Shown piece after piece: positions 7,091-14,536 of a stretch of DNA of 22,236 nt; within the stretch, counting starts at the first letter, position 1, and every line of letters starts with the position of its first letter. The stretch is from a virus. A program made the position numbers and the translations under genes. The notes beneath the pieces were generated by a model, which made no database searches, was not told the DNA's origin, and saw only the letters and a program-made list of their open reading frames with translations. The DNA lies in IMG/VR virus record IMGVR_UViG_3300042398_000651, positions 1 through 22,236 of that record, one strand, 5' to 3'.

Positions 7091-8569
7091 TTATTCTTGT
7101 CTTTTAATCGTATTACCATCACAACTATATGGTTTTTTATCTTTTTCGTTGTGCGTTCCTACTTTATGATATTGCCAATCAACAAAATACCAAAAATCAT
7201 AAATTTGAATAAATCCTATCTCTCGTGATTTGTCGTTAAAAACTATACAATTTTTACCAGCTTTTATGCATTCTTCAAAAACACAATTATATTTTCCTGT
7301 ACCCCAATCAGGTGGATAATTTTTTTTCAAACATTCTATAGTTCCCGTTGTTGAGCAATCTACTACTGGTGTTGGCGTACCCGTACCTTTTGTATAATCT
7401 GGGTTTACAATTGGATTAACATCTTGGTTTTCTTTAAGTTTTTTTTCTATCATTTTTGCAACTTTATTAAATTTAGTTAAAATAGGATCAATGACATAAT
7501 GTTGATAATTGTCAAACTCCCATTCCCAAGGCGCATATCCACCTTTATAATGATAGTGCATAAGTAAAACAAAGTTATAACCAATATCCTTGTTCTTATT
7601 GGTTAATATAACTTGAGTTCTAGAATCCGCTGGAAATATTTTCATTGCAGTACAAAAAGTCTCAATATCAGGAGGTAAACCATTAATAGCCTGAGTAGTA
7701 GCATTTTTTAATGTATACCACGAAGAAGATGTTGCAGCTTTTATATTTGCATTAAATTCTCTAGCTTTTATCTCAATTTGATTACCAGATTGTACGAAAC
7801 TATTTAGTTCTTCTGGATTAAAAACACTGCAGAATTCTTTAATAGAATCTAACAAAAGTTCACTTTTACCTAAAGAAGTTTTTATTATTCTCGTATTTTC
7901 TAATAACTTAATTGCAGCTAATATTGTAGAATAACCTAAAATAGTTGCCCCAGTAACTTTTTTCCATTTAGGTAAATTACCAGCAGTATTTAACGCGCCG
8001 CCTAATATATTAGGTCCTTTAGGTAAGTTATTTTTCCACCATTTGTCATTTACATTACTCAATATTTGTTTTGTTAGCACGTTATCAAACACTATGTCGT
8101 TACCATTATTATTTTTTAAGTTAATTATAGGTAGTATCTGAGTTTTAAAATTATGTATTTCTTGTTGTGTTGGTACTTTATCAGGTTTAAAACTTTTTGC
8201 TATATCATTGGCTAACATATCAATAGTGTATAAATTGCCCGTGCTAGTCTGAAATCCAAAAAGGTCTTTATTAGTCTTACTACCACCAACAAACATACCA
8301 GTCGGAATATCTGCTAATATGTCATCAACACTTTTTAAAACTAAAGCATTGTGTGTTGTCGTATCAATATATGACTTCAATGAAGTACCTTTGTACTTAC
8401 CCCCCAATAGAAATTTTGATAATCCAGTTAATCTACTCAAATTTAAGTTTGGTATTGGTCCTTCATTCAAAATTTTCTTATTAACCAAATATTGTTGTTT
8501 TGTTGCTTCAGTATGGAGATTCAAGATACGTTCCTTTTCTTGTTCATCCAAAAAATATAGTTTTTTCAT
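7091..8569 (-). CDS. 492-aa probable head-packaged protein with processed N-terminal leader
   Basis: The N-terminus has DEQEKERILNLHTEATKQQY, then KKILNEGPIP. LNE (34-36) followed by G fits T4-type prohead protease cleavage, which would leave about 456 residues. The helix ExEKExIxxL[HY] is shared with the 511-aa protein. The middle is mixed, with a weakly hydrophobic stretch around TGATILGYSTILAAIKLL. The last ~85 residues are Cys-containing (VDCSTTGTIEC, YNCVFEEC, AGKNC, YSCDG) and aromatic-rich (YDFWYFVDWQYH), looking like a separate small domain. The family is unrecognised. A leader motif lies 18 nt upstream, and the 296-aa gene follows on the same strand beyond a plus-strand gene. Confidence 0.8.
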   Translation of the reverse strand: MKKLYFLDEQEKERILNLHTEATKQQYLVNKKILNEGPIPNLNLSRLTGLSKFLLGGKYKGTSLKSYIDTTTHNALVLKSVDDILADIPTGMFVGGSKTNKDLFGFQTSTGNLYTIDMLANDIAKSFKPDKVPTQQEIHNFKTQILPIINLKNNNGNDIVFDNVLTKQILSNVNDKWWKNNLPKGPNILGGALNTAGNLPKWKKVTGATILGYSTILAAIKLLENTRIIKTSLGKSELLLDSIKEFCSVFNPEELNSFVQSGNQIEIKAREFNANIKAATSSSWYTLKNATTQAINGLPPDIETFCTAMKIFPADSRTQVILTNKNKDIGYNFVLLMHYHYKGGYAPWEWEFDNYQHYVIDPILTKFNKVAKMIEKKLKENQDVNPIVNPDYTKGTGTPTPVVDCSTTGTIECLKKNYPPDWGTGKYNCVFEECIKAGKNCIVFNDKSREIGFIQIYDFWYFVDWQYHKVGTHNEKDKKPYSCDGNTIKRQE

Positions 8570-8587
8570 ATTTTAAAAAGTTTTTAT

Positions 8588-8596
8588 TATAAATAT
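8588..8596 (-). promoter_or_regulatory. Leader motif ATATTTATA upstream of the 492-aa gene
   Basis: On the minus strand GATATTTATAATAAAAA lies 18 nt before the ATG at 8569. The same 17-mer also occurs before the 238-aa gene. It lies between the HNH gene stop and this gene. Confidence 0.5.
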
Positions 8597-8615
8597 CAAT
8601 AAAGAATAAAAAAAA

Positions 8616-9296
8616 CTAAAAAATTCTATTTCCTTTCTTTATATTCTCAACACCCCACATTGGTTGTAAATTATCCAAAGACCAACACTCTTTAAACTCT
8701 TTATCATCCACACTTTCAAATACAAATGATGATATTGGTTTTATGTGGTCAATATGCCATTCACCATAATTCTCCCAACTCATATCATCAGTAAATTGTT
8801 TTTCTAAATGTTTTTTTAGTTGTTCTGCAGAATACCCAACCATATTGAAATAATTAGAATACTTATCCAACTTGTTTTCTTTAAGAACAATATAGATTGC
8901 TGTTCTAAAATTAGATATTAGTTTGTAAATTGGGTCAGTGTGTCTCTTATGTTTTTGGTAGGTACGTTTATTCTCTCTATGTTTGTCAATATTCTTTTCC
9001 CTCCACTCTTTATGGTATTCATTAAGTCGGTCTCTATTTTCTTTTGACCATTCTTTATGATACTCATTTTTTTTATCTTTATGTTTATGACAATTTCTTT
9101 TATATGAAGCATATTTCCCACCTTTAAACTTTTGACCAGGTACTCCAACCTTAATATTATTTTCTTTAAGTACTCGTAAAACAATATGTCTATTTATACC
9201 CAATTTTTCGGATATTGATGGACTACCCAACATTTCCTCGTTGTATAATCGTATAATCTCATCAATAACGTTTTTATCTAATTCTATTCTTTTCAT
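8616..9296 (-). CDS. Free-standing HNH homing endonuclease
   Basis: An HNH nuclease of ~226 aa. The C-terminus has WHIDHIKPI (His181, Asp183, His184), then NLQPMW (Asn209) and ENIKKGN (Asn218), the Asp-His...Asn...Asn pattern of phage HNH endonucleases. The N-terminal ~50 residues form a helix-turn-helix-like segment (IIRLYNEEMLGSPSISEKLG). The middle is a basic linker with a repeated EYHKEW unit. A longer frame opens at 9332, but its first 12 residues are encoded by the leader motif, so I chose the ATG at 9296. The gene lies just after the capsid terminator, a usual place for an intron-less homing endonuclease. It probably cuts related phages that lack it; the target is unknown. Confidence 0.92.
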   Translation of the reverse strand: MKRIELDKNVIDEIIRLYNEEMLGSPSISEKLGINRHIVLRVLKENNIKVGVPGQKFKGGKYASYKRNCHKHKDKKNEYHKEWSKENRDRLNEYHKEWREKNIDKHRENKRTYQKHKRHTDPIYKLISNFRTAIYIVLKENKLDKYSNYFNMVGYSAEQLKKHLEKQFTDDMSWENYGEWHIDHIKPISSFVFESVDDKEFKECWSLDNLQPMWGVENIKKGNRIF

Positions 9297-9300
9297 ATAA

Positions 9301-9309
9301 TATAAATAT
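9301..9309 (-). promoter_or_regulatory. Leader motif ATATTTATA next to the HNH gene start
   Basis: The motif lies only 4 nt before the preferred ATG at 9296, closer than at other genes, and inside the alternative longer reading frame. Confidence 0.35.
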
Positions 9310-9351
9310 ATGAAATAAGAACATAAAATCAATTATTTATGTTAAATTAAT

Positions 9352-9381
9352 AAAAAAAGAGGGACAAAAACTTGTCCCTCT
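9352..9381 (-). terminator. Rho-independent terminator after the major capsid gene
   Basis: A perfect 10-bp stem (AGAGGGACAA with TTGTCCCTCT, 4-nt loop, 9358-9381) is followed on the minus strand by a run of T (complement of 9352-9358). It lies 22 nt past the capsid stop and separates the capsid transcript from the HNH gene. Confidence 0.9.
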
Positions 9382-9403
9382 CGTCATTTTTTATTAAGAT
9401 TAA

Positions 9404-11272
9404 CTATCTCAATTCTTGTAAGTCAAATGTTCTAACACCATCAACTGTAATTCTGGCATAAAATCTGTTGTTCACCATTTTTTTGGCGTAACGTGTCATA
9501 ATACCCTTGATAGGAGTAAAGTTGAATGGATTATACATTGTTGGAGTTAATTGAAGTGGAACATACGGAGCGTAGATGTAACCAGTATCAAGAAGTGATG
9601 TACCTTTATGTCCGATTAACACTTGGTTAGGTGGGAAGTAAGGGTCACGATATACTTGGTATCTACCAGCTAATGTACCTACTCTTTCAATACCCATATT
9701 GTATTGGTCTTGCTCAGGAGAAGCATTTGATACGTGGAAGTATTCCAAGTCATCAAAGATTGCAGAAACCTCAGAAGAAACAACAATCCAGTTAGCACCA
9801 CCTCTAAGAGTTGATTTGTGGATTTGAGCTGAAAGTTGGTTGATAGCTGTGATAAGAGTTTGATTCCAATCTTTTTGAGTGTAAGAAGTTGTTTGAGAAA
9901 TTCTTCTCCATCCGTTGTAATCCCATCTTAAATTCCAAGCTGCACCTTTTCTAAGGTCACGTAGAATTTCTCTATCGATTTCAGCAGCAACTTGCTCAGA
10001 AAGAAGAGCAGTTAATTCAGCTTCAGCATCGATGTTATGGAATGCAGCAACGTCTTGAGCAAGTTCAGGAGACCATTGAGCTCTTAATTTTCTTTCAGTT
10101 ACAGAAACAGTTACTGATTCTAAATCGAAAGAAACTTCACCGATTTTATCTTCGAATTCAAGTTCTTCATATCTTCTGAATACTGCAGTAAATGCTGAAC
10201 CTGAAAGACCTGCTGTTAATGTAGTTCCTGTGTAACCATCTAAAGATGTTGCATCACACTCAACACAAACTGGACAAGACAAATCAACCTCTAATAAAAT
10301 ACAACCATTTTGATTACAAATGTCATTGTAAGTACCACCACCATTTGTTGGCCAAGTTGTTTTTGTATTAGTAGATGTTGGTTGAACAATACCTTTACCA
10401 TATTGTTGTGTAACTACACGGAAAAGAAGAGAATTTCTTACACCTGTAGAAGTATAAATTGAATTACAAGGAGTTGTTGCACTGAAGGGTGATTCTGCCT
10501 GAGCAGCTGTAGCATAAATTCTTAAATCTGATAAGAATGCTTCAGTATCTATTTCACTTCCATCAGGTGCGATTAATTTACCAACACCAGTATCTTGGAA
10601 ACCACACATTTGAACAAGAACTTTTCTAACATTAGTTGTTGCTGGGTATTGTGTAGAGGCAGAAACAACTGCACTATTACTCCATACCATAACAGTTGCG
10701 TTAGATGTAATAGCAGTCCAACGACCTTTTGAATAGTCGAATAAACCAGCAGGATCTAAACCAGCTTCGTTACCTTCGTAGAATAAATCATAAAGATTTT
10801 TAGTGTAAGCACCAGCACTTGTGCCATAACCCGCACTTGGGTCACCAGGGTAGTTACCAGGACTTCCTACAGGAGCGTAGTGTTGGCCACTATCACCATT
10901 AGGAATACCACTACCAGGATAAGTAGCACCAGTATAACCTTGGATTTTAGGTACGAAGTAGAACAATTTACCAATTGGTAAGTTCATAGCTTGTACAGAT
11001 ACGATGTCATTTGCTAATAATTTAGAGAATACACGTCTAACGATTGGAAATACAACTGTTTCAAATGAACCAGAACTTCCATCAGAAGTTGCTTCGTTGA
11101 TAAGGTGAGAAGCTTGATTTTCATATAACTGAGCAACGTTCTCTTTTAGGTGGCCTTTAAGACCTTCAAGGAATCCTAATCTATCCCATTTGTTAATAGT
11201 ATCTTCTTTGATAACTTTAAGGTGTTTCAAACCAATGTTACCAACAAGACCGCTTTCTAATAATGCTCCCAT
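9404..11272 (-). CDS. 23: Major capsid protein, T4 gp23-like
   Basis: The capsid precursor is 622 aa (T4 gp23 is about 521). T4-like landmarks in order: NKWDRLGFLEG near residue 27; the maturation site INE (58-60), then ATSDG; VRRVFSKLLANDIVSVQAMN (79-97), matching gp23 VRRAIPNLIAFDICGVQPMN; and LKAEY/ELAQDLKAIHGLDAEAEL-type sequence here as LRAQWSPELAQDVAAFHNID (396-415) then AEAEL. Removal of 60 residues would leave a shell protein of ~562 aa. The central region (~120-360) is longer than in T4 and contains a Cys cluster (C319, C324, C333, C336, C339), perhaps an insertion domain. It follows the scaffold gene by 36 nt and ends at a strong terminator. Confidence 0.97.
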   Translation of the reverse strand: MGALLESGLVGNIGLKHLKVIKEDTINKWDRLGFLEGLKGHLKENVAQLYENQASHLINEATSDGSSGSFETVVFPIVRRVFSKLLANDIVSVQAMNLPIGKLFYFVPKIQGYTGATYPGSGIPNGDSGQHYAPVGSPGNYPGDPSAGYGTSAGAYTKNLYDLFYEGNEAGLDPAGLFDYSKGRWTAITSNATVMVWSNSAVVSASTQYPATTNVRKVLVQMCGFQDTGVGKLIAPDGSEIDTEAFLSDLRIYATAAQAESPFSATTPCNSIYTSTGVRNSLLFRVVTQQYGKGIVQPTSTNTKTTWPTNGGGTYNDICNQNGCILLEVDLSCPVCVECDATSLDGYTGTTLTAGLSGSAFTAVFRRYEELEFEDKIGEVSFDLESVTVSVTERKLRAQWSPELAQDVAAFHNIDAEAELTALLSEQVAAEIDREILRDLRKGAAWNLRWDYNGWRRISQTTSYTQKDWNQTLITAINQLSAQIHKSTLRGGANWIVVSSEVSAIFDDLEYFHVSNASPEQDQYNMGIERVGTLAGRYQVYRDPYFPPNQVLIGHKGTSLLDTGYIYAPYVPLQLTPTMYNPFNFTPIKGIMTRYAKKMVNNRFYARITVDGVRTFDLQELR

Positions 11273-11308
11273 TTTGTATTTGATTTTTGTTTTAATTTTG
11301 TTTATTGT

Positions 11309-12814
11309 TTATTTTAATTTTGACATTAAATCCTTCATTCTCATAAATTGAGGATTTTCATAAGTTTTTGATTCAATTAAGTTAATTGCTGAACCATTAG
11401 TTGGAACTTTATTAATTGTTCTTTCAATTGATTCATTAACTTGATTTGGTTTAGATGATGTTAATTCATCTTTAATAATTTTGTACAAAGTCTTAGATTC
11501 TTTAAGAGATTCTACATCGTCAAATCTTTTAAGGATATTAATTTTTTCTTGTTTTGAAGTTGAATGTTCAGTAAACAATCTAGTTGCGTACGCTAAGTTT
11601 GAATTGAATACAGCTACTTCATTCAATTTATTTCTAAAAACATTAAGTGCCTTTCTGTATTCTTCGTTTTTCTCTCTTAAAATATCCATTTCTTGTAAAT
11701 CAATAGATTCTTTTCTTAGATGACGAGGTGCAGCTTTTGGTTTTGGAAGACCTTCTCTACCCCAATATTTACCATTTCCAAGTGTACGTGAAGCCTCTTT
11801 TGTTTCCATTTTTTTAACTGTATCACCTTTTTTGGTTTTAGGTTTTACTTTAAATTCGCCATCAAAACTTGGAGAATCAGATTTGTAGATATCTTTTTTA
11901 ACTTTACCCATACCTACACCTCTAGTACCTTGTTTCATATCTTCATTAAAACCACCTTCTTGATTTGGTTTTTTAGAATATTTGAATTTTGAAGCTGAAC
12001 CCATACCCATTCCTTTAGGTTTCATAGATTTTTTGGATTCAAATAAAGGTCTATCAAATTCTTCTTCTTCTTCTTCAGGGAAATCATCAAAACCAAAATC
12101 ATCTTCGTCCATTTCAACTTCGTAAATAGTACCTTCGTCAAATTTACTAAGAATATCTTCGTATTTATCTTTAGGTTCAAAGTATTCGTCCATTTCCTCA
12201 TACATTTCTTCATCCATTGATGAATAGTATTCGTCCATTTCTTCATCCATTGATGAATAGTATTCGTCCATTTCCTCATCCATTGATGAATAGTTTTCGT
12301 CCATTTCCTCATACATTTCTTCATCCATATGATAATCTTCTTTAACAATGATATATTCTGTTTCATTTTCATCATCAGTTAAATGAATATTACCAGCAGA
12401 ATCTTTTTCAACTTGGACTTTATCCTGTGGCCCCATTGATTTAAATACTTTGAAAAGGACATCACTTTGTTCTTCTTGACTCATACCAGTTTGGTCTAGA
12501 TGTCTTAAGTCAAGTACTTCCTCTTCATCTTCTTCGTCATCAGAATATTCTTCAGTATCATCCTCTTCTTCGTAGTCTTCTTCTTCTCCGTAATCAGGGA
12601 ATTCAACATCAGCGACATCTGAATCCATATCAATCTCTTCTTCGTCCTCGATTTCTTCTTCGTCATCTTGTTCGTTAAGAGATTCTTTTACCAATTGCTT
12701 GATTTCTTGTTTCATAGTTGAAGCAAGTATTCCTTTTGCATTTTCAGCAACCGCTTCTTCCAAATTTTTCATTTGGATGATTGCCTCTTCTAAAATATTA
12801 TTTTCTTTAGCCAT
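11309..12814 (-). CDS. Prohead core/scaffold protein, gp22-like by position and composition
   Basis: A 501-aa extremely acidic protein immediately upstream of the capsid gene, where T4 encodes scaffold gp22 (about 269 aa). The N-terminus is helical with LVKESLNEQDD, an LxE-type site. Residues ~50-260 are runs of Asp/Glu, including tandem YYSSMDEEMDE units. Residues ~265-345 are basic and Gly/Met-rich (MKPKGMGMGSASKFKYSKKP). The C-terminal ~130 residues are helical. T4 scaffold is degraded by the gp21 protease during maturation, and the same is likely here. Assignment is by synteny and composition, as no specific gp22 motif is readable. Its leader carries two ATATTTATA copies. Confidence 0.72.
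   Translation of the reverse strand: MAKENNILEEAIIQMKNLEEAVAENAKGILASTMKQEIKQLVKESLNEQDDEEEIEDEEEIDMDSDVADVEFPDYGEEEDYEEEDDTEEYSDDEEDEEEVLDLRHLDQTGMSQEEQSDVLFKVFKSMGPQDKVQVEKDSAGNIHLTDDENETEYIIVKEDYHMDEEMYEEMDENYSSMDEEMDEYYSSMDEEMDEYYSSMDEEMYEEMDEYFEPKDKYEDILSKFDEGTIYEVEMDEDDFGFDDFPEEEEEEFDRPLFESKKSMKPKGMGMGSASKFKYSKKPNQEGGFNEDMKQGTRGVGMGKVKKDIYKSDSPSFDGEFKVKPKTKKGDTVKKMETKEASRTLGNGKYWGREGLPKPKAAPRHLRKESIDLQEMDILREKNEEYRKALNVFRNKLNEVAVFNSNLAYATRLFTEHSTSKQEKINILKRFDDVESLKESKTLYKIIKDELTSSKPNQVNESIERTINKVPTNGSAINLIESKTYENPQFMRMKDLMSKLK
12180..12327 (-). repeat. Tandem 33-nt repeats inside the scaffold gene
   Basis: In-frame units encode YYSSMDEEMDE (11 residues). Two near-identical 33-nt copies lie at 12226-12258 and 12259-12291 (one base differs), flanked by diverged copies carrying an EEMYEEMDE variant. 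Copy-number variation between relatives is likely. Confidence 0.85.
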
Positions 12815-12841
12815 TTTCTTGGTTTTTTGTTTATTTTATTA

Positions 12842-12850
12842 TATAAATAT
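12842..12850 (-). promoter_or_regulatory. Leader motif ATATTTATA upstream of the scaffold gene (proximal)
   Basis: The motif lies 27 nt before the ATG at 12814, within ATATATTTATATAATAAAA on the minus strand. It probably serves the scaffold-capsid transcript, because the capsid gene lacks its own copy. Confidence 0.5.
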
Positions 12851-12906
12851 ATACGATGTTAAAAAAAGTTAGTTAAATGAATTTTTAACCAAATATTTTT
12901 AACAAT

Positions 12907-12915
12907 TATAAATAT
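12907..12915 (-). promoter_or_regulatory. Second ATATTTATA copy in the scaffold leader
   Basis: A second exact copy lies 92 nt upstream of the scaffold start, in the 158-nt gap between scaffold and the DUF4494-like gene. The gap otherwise holds the terminator and A/T-rich sequence. Two copies before the genes needed in the greatest amount may reflect strong expression. Confidence 0.35.
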
Positions 12916-12927
12916 TTGAATAATGAC

Positions 12928-12958
12928 AAAAAAAAAGGGAGACATATGTCTCCCAAAA
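12928..12958 (-). terminator. Rho-independent terminator upstream of the scaffold-capsid unit
   Basis: GGGAGACATATGTCTCCC (12937-12954) is a perfect 18-nt palindrome followed on the minus strand by nine T residues (complement of 12928-12936). It lies just past the stop of the 71-aa gene. Confidence 0.88.
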
Positions 12959-12972
12959 TAAATTGTGATTTT

Positions 12973-13188
12973 TTATTCAATCACTTCATCAATTTTACTT
13001 TCTACTATTGCGGTAATTCTCCAATCAAAAGTGTAGTGTTCATAAATTTTAGTTATTTTCGCTTCAACATCTGTTGGTGAGTAACCCATAACTAATTTTT
13101 CTAGTTTTAACTTCTTTTTCTTTCCAGTTTCTTCGTCAACAAACTCTTCAGAGATTTTTGCCACAAAATATTTTTGTCCTTCTTCCAT
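12973..13188 (-). CDS. 71-aa DUF4494-like protein
   Basis: The small protein begins EEGQKYFVAKISEEFVDEET, then GKKKKLKLEKLVMGYSPTDVEAKI and ends with a strand FDWRITAIVESKIDEVIE. The order (strand, charged turn with lysines, LVxxxSxTDVEAKI helix, IxAIxxSKI strand) resembles DUF4494, a small family of unknown function found mainly in Bacteroidota and their phages. The match is from memory and moderate. The gene lies between protease and scaffold with a terminator after it. In T4, core genes 67 and 68 lie near this position, but no similarity to them is visible. Confidence 0.8.
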   Translation of the reverse strand: MEEGQKYFVAKISEEFVDEETGKKKKLKLEKLVMGYSPTDVEAKITKIYEHYTFDWRITAIVESKIDEVIE

Positions 13189-13247
13189 TTTATTTAAATT
13201 TTTAAATTAATTAATTAAAAAAATAATAAGAAGATTAAATATAAAAA

Positions 13248-13967
13248 TCAATATCCGTATAAAGATAATTTTTTCATTAGTTCCAAAGATTTATTTCCAC
13301 TTTCTCCGACATTTCTTTCAATAGCCATTTTTTTATCGTCTTCTAAATTTTCTTCAAACATATGTTTATCTTCTTTGTTTAAGAAAAGATAAGCACCAGG
13401 TGTTGATGGTGATGATACCAAATCAAAACAAATTAATTCAAAATCATCTTGAACTTCATTTTGTTCCCCAACTTTTTTTAATGAACCAACTCCACGAGAG
13501 GAAATACCAAGAGTTACACCTTGTCTTAAATAATTTGCTGCCATATCACCTTTAGTTGATACAATCCCTCTTTCGTGAAATCCTGGTGATGTTAACAATT
13601 TAAGTTTACCCATTAAAACTGGTCCTTCCCACCAAACTTCATTTATAATATGAGATACTCTATCAAGGTCAATTAAAGATGATTCTGGGTGATTTAATTC
13701 AGATAAAGATGTTCCTTTTTGAATCATCTTTTTATAATTCTCAGCTTCTCTTTTTAATATCTTTTCTGGGTAGATTCTACCATTTCTATTTGGTGTATTG
13801 TATTTTTGTAATACAGCATAGAATTCAAATGGTTTGGAATAATCTAACATTTGTTTGGATTCTTGTAACATTTTTGCATTAAATCCATCTGTTGGGGAAA
13901 CCCACCCATCATTTTCAATTAAAATACCTCTACCTAACTCACCAGGGTTTAAAATTTTTAAGCTCAT
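13248..13967 (-). CDS. 21: Prohead maturation protease, T4 gp21-like
   Basis: A 239-aa serine protease of the phage prohead (herpesvirus-assemblin fold) family. Likely catalytic residues are His93 in SELNHPESS and Ser156 or Ser157 in VTLGISSRGVGS. Supporting motifs are NRNGRIYP near residue 61, a long strand GPVLMGKLKLL, and FDLVSSPSTPGA (181-192), which is typical of the family. It should cut at [LI]xE sites, including the capsid site after E60, and degrade scaffold. The gene lies between portal and capsid as in T4. The ATATTTATA leader motif lies 15 nt upstream. The C-terminal ~40 residues are charged and may be self-processed. Confidence 0.94.
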   Translation of the reverse strand: MSLKILNPGELGRGILIENDGWVSPTDGFNAKMLQESKQMLDYSKPFEFYAVLQKYNTPNRNGRIYPEKILKREAENYKKMIQKGTSLSELNHPESSLIDLDRVSHIINEVWWEGPVLMGKLKLLTSPGFHERGIVSTKGDMAANYLRQGVTLGISSRGVGSLKKVGEQNEVQDDFELICFDLVSSPSTPGAYLFLNKEDKHMFEENLEDDKKMAIERNVGESGNKSLELMKKLSLYGY

Positions 13968-13982
13968 TGTATGATTTTTTTA

Positions 13983-13991
13983 TATAAATAT
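13983..13991 (-). promoter_or_regulatory. Leader motif ATATTTATA upstream of the protease gene
   Basis: The motif lies 15 nt before the ATG at 13967 and is followed by TAAAAAAATC. It occupies the 38-nt gap after the 151-aa gene. Confidence 0.5.
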
Positions 13992-14005
13992 TTAAAAATA
14001 TATAT

Positions 14006-14461
14006 TTATATTTTAACATTAGTTTTTTTCTCTTTTTTTGTTAAAAAAAAACTAAAATGTTCATTCCTTAAAAAATTATAATGTAATATATTTTTGGTCA
14101 GTTCTTTGAGAGTTTCTTTTAATTTTGAAGATTTAAAATCTATTTGTGTGGTATTGAGATATAAATTTATTTCTAAATTTAGAAATGATTTTTTACCTAA
14201 GTTGATTCCACTTGAACGTAAATCCAAATCAGATATAAAATTTTCTTTAAAAGTAGTCTTATCTAAATTTTGATAAATTGTGTGTTTTATTGACCTAGAT
14301 AAGTTTAAAATAATACGATTCCAATTTTCTTCTTCCTCTTTTGGTTCGACCCAAGTTTGTATGTTTAAGTAAATTGATTTTAACTCAAATGAATCTGTTG
14401 TACCATATATTACTTTTATAGTTTTAAAACCTTGGATTTTAGAGGTTTTGCCTTTTTTCAT
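14006..14461 (-). CDS. Hypothetical 151-aa protein upstream of the protease
   Basis: Unrecognised. It begins with a basic segment (MKKGKTSKIQGFKTIKVIYG), then alternates strands and helices (ELKSIYLNIQTWVEP, NWNRIILNLSRSIKHTIYQN, KSFLNLEINLYLNTTQID) and ends Lys-rich. No Cys, signal peptide or membrane segment. The fold could be a compact alpha/beta virion or assembly protein; its place between portal and protease suggests head assembly. It diverges from the plus-strand bS21 gene over a 75-nt gap containing an inverted repeat. Confidence 0.75.
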   Translation of the reverse strand: MKKGKTSKIQGFKTIKVIYGTTDSFELKSIYLNIQTWVEPKEEEENWNRIILNLSRSIKHTIYQNLDKTTFKENFISDLDLRSSGINLGKKSFLNLEINLYLNTTQIDFKSSKLKETLKELTKNILHYNFLRNEHFSFFLTKKEKKTNVKI

Positions 14462-14475
14462 TAATTTTAATAGTT

Positions 14476-14508
14476 TATCAGTTTATTTTTTATAAAAAGT
14501 AACTGATA
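14476..14508. repeat. Inverted repeat between divergent hypothetical and bS21 genes
   Basis: TATCAGTT (14476-14483) and AACTGATA (14501-14508) form an 8-bp perfect inverted repeat around the A/T palindrome TTTTTATAAAAA. It lies 15 nt upstream of the minus-strand ATG at 14461 and 28 nt upstream of the bS21 ATG at 14537. A shared operator, a promoter pair or an RNA hairpin are all possible. Confidence 0.5.
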
Positions 14509-14536
14509 TTTTAATAAATGTCAAAAAAATAAAATT

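Noticed and set aside
9297-9332. Longer N-terminus for the HNH gene
   Set aside because: The extra 12 residues (MILCSYFIYLYY) are encoded by the leader motif region and do not look like part of the domain.
12022-12375. 117-aa minus-strand ORF within the scaffold gene
   Set aside because: Frame shadow of the acidic tandem repeats, giving artificial WMKKWTNTIHQ-type repeats.
13248-13967. Protease gene as a ClpP-type or S14 prohead protease
   Set aside because: The order NRNGRIYP, LNHPES, GISSRG, SSPSTPGA fits the T4 gp21/herpes-assemblin type and not the ClpP Ser-His-Asp order.
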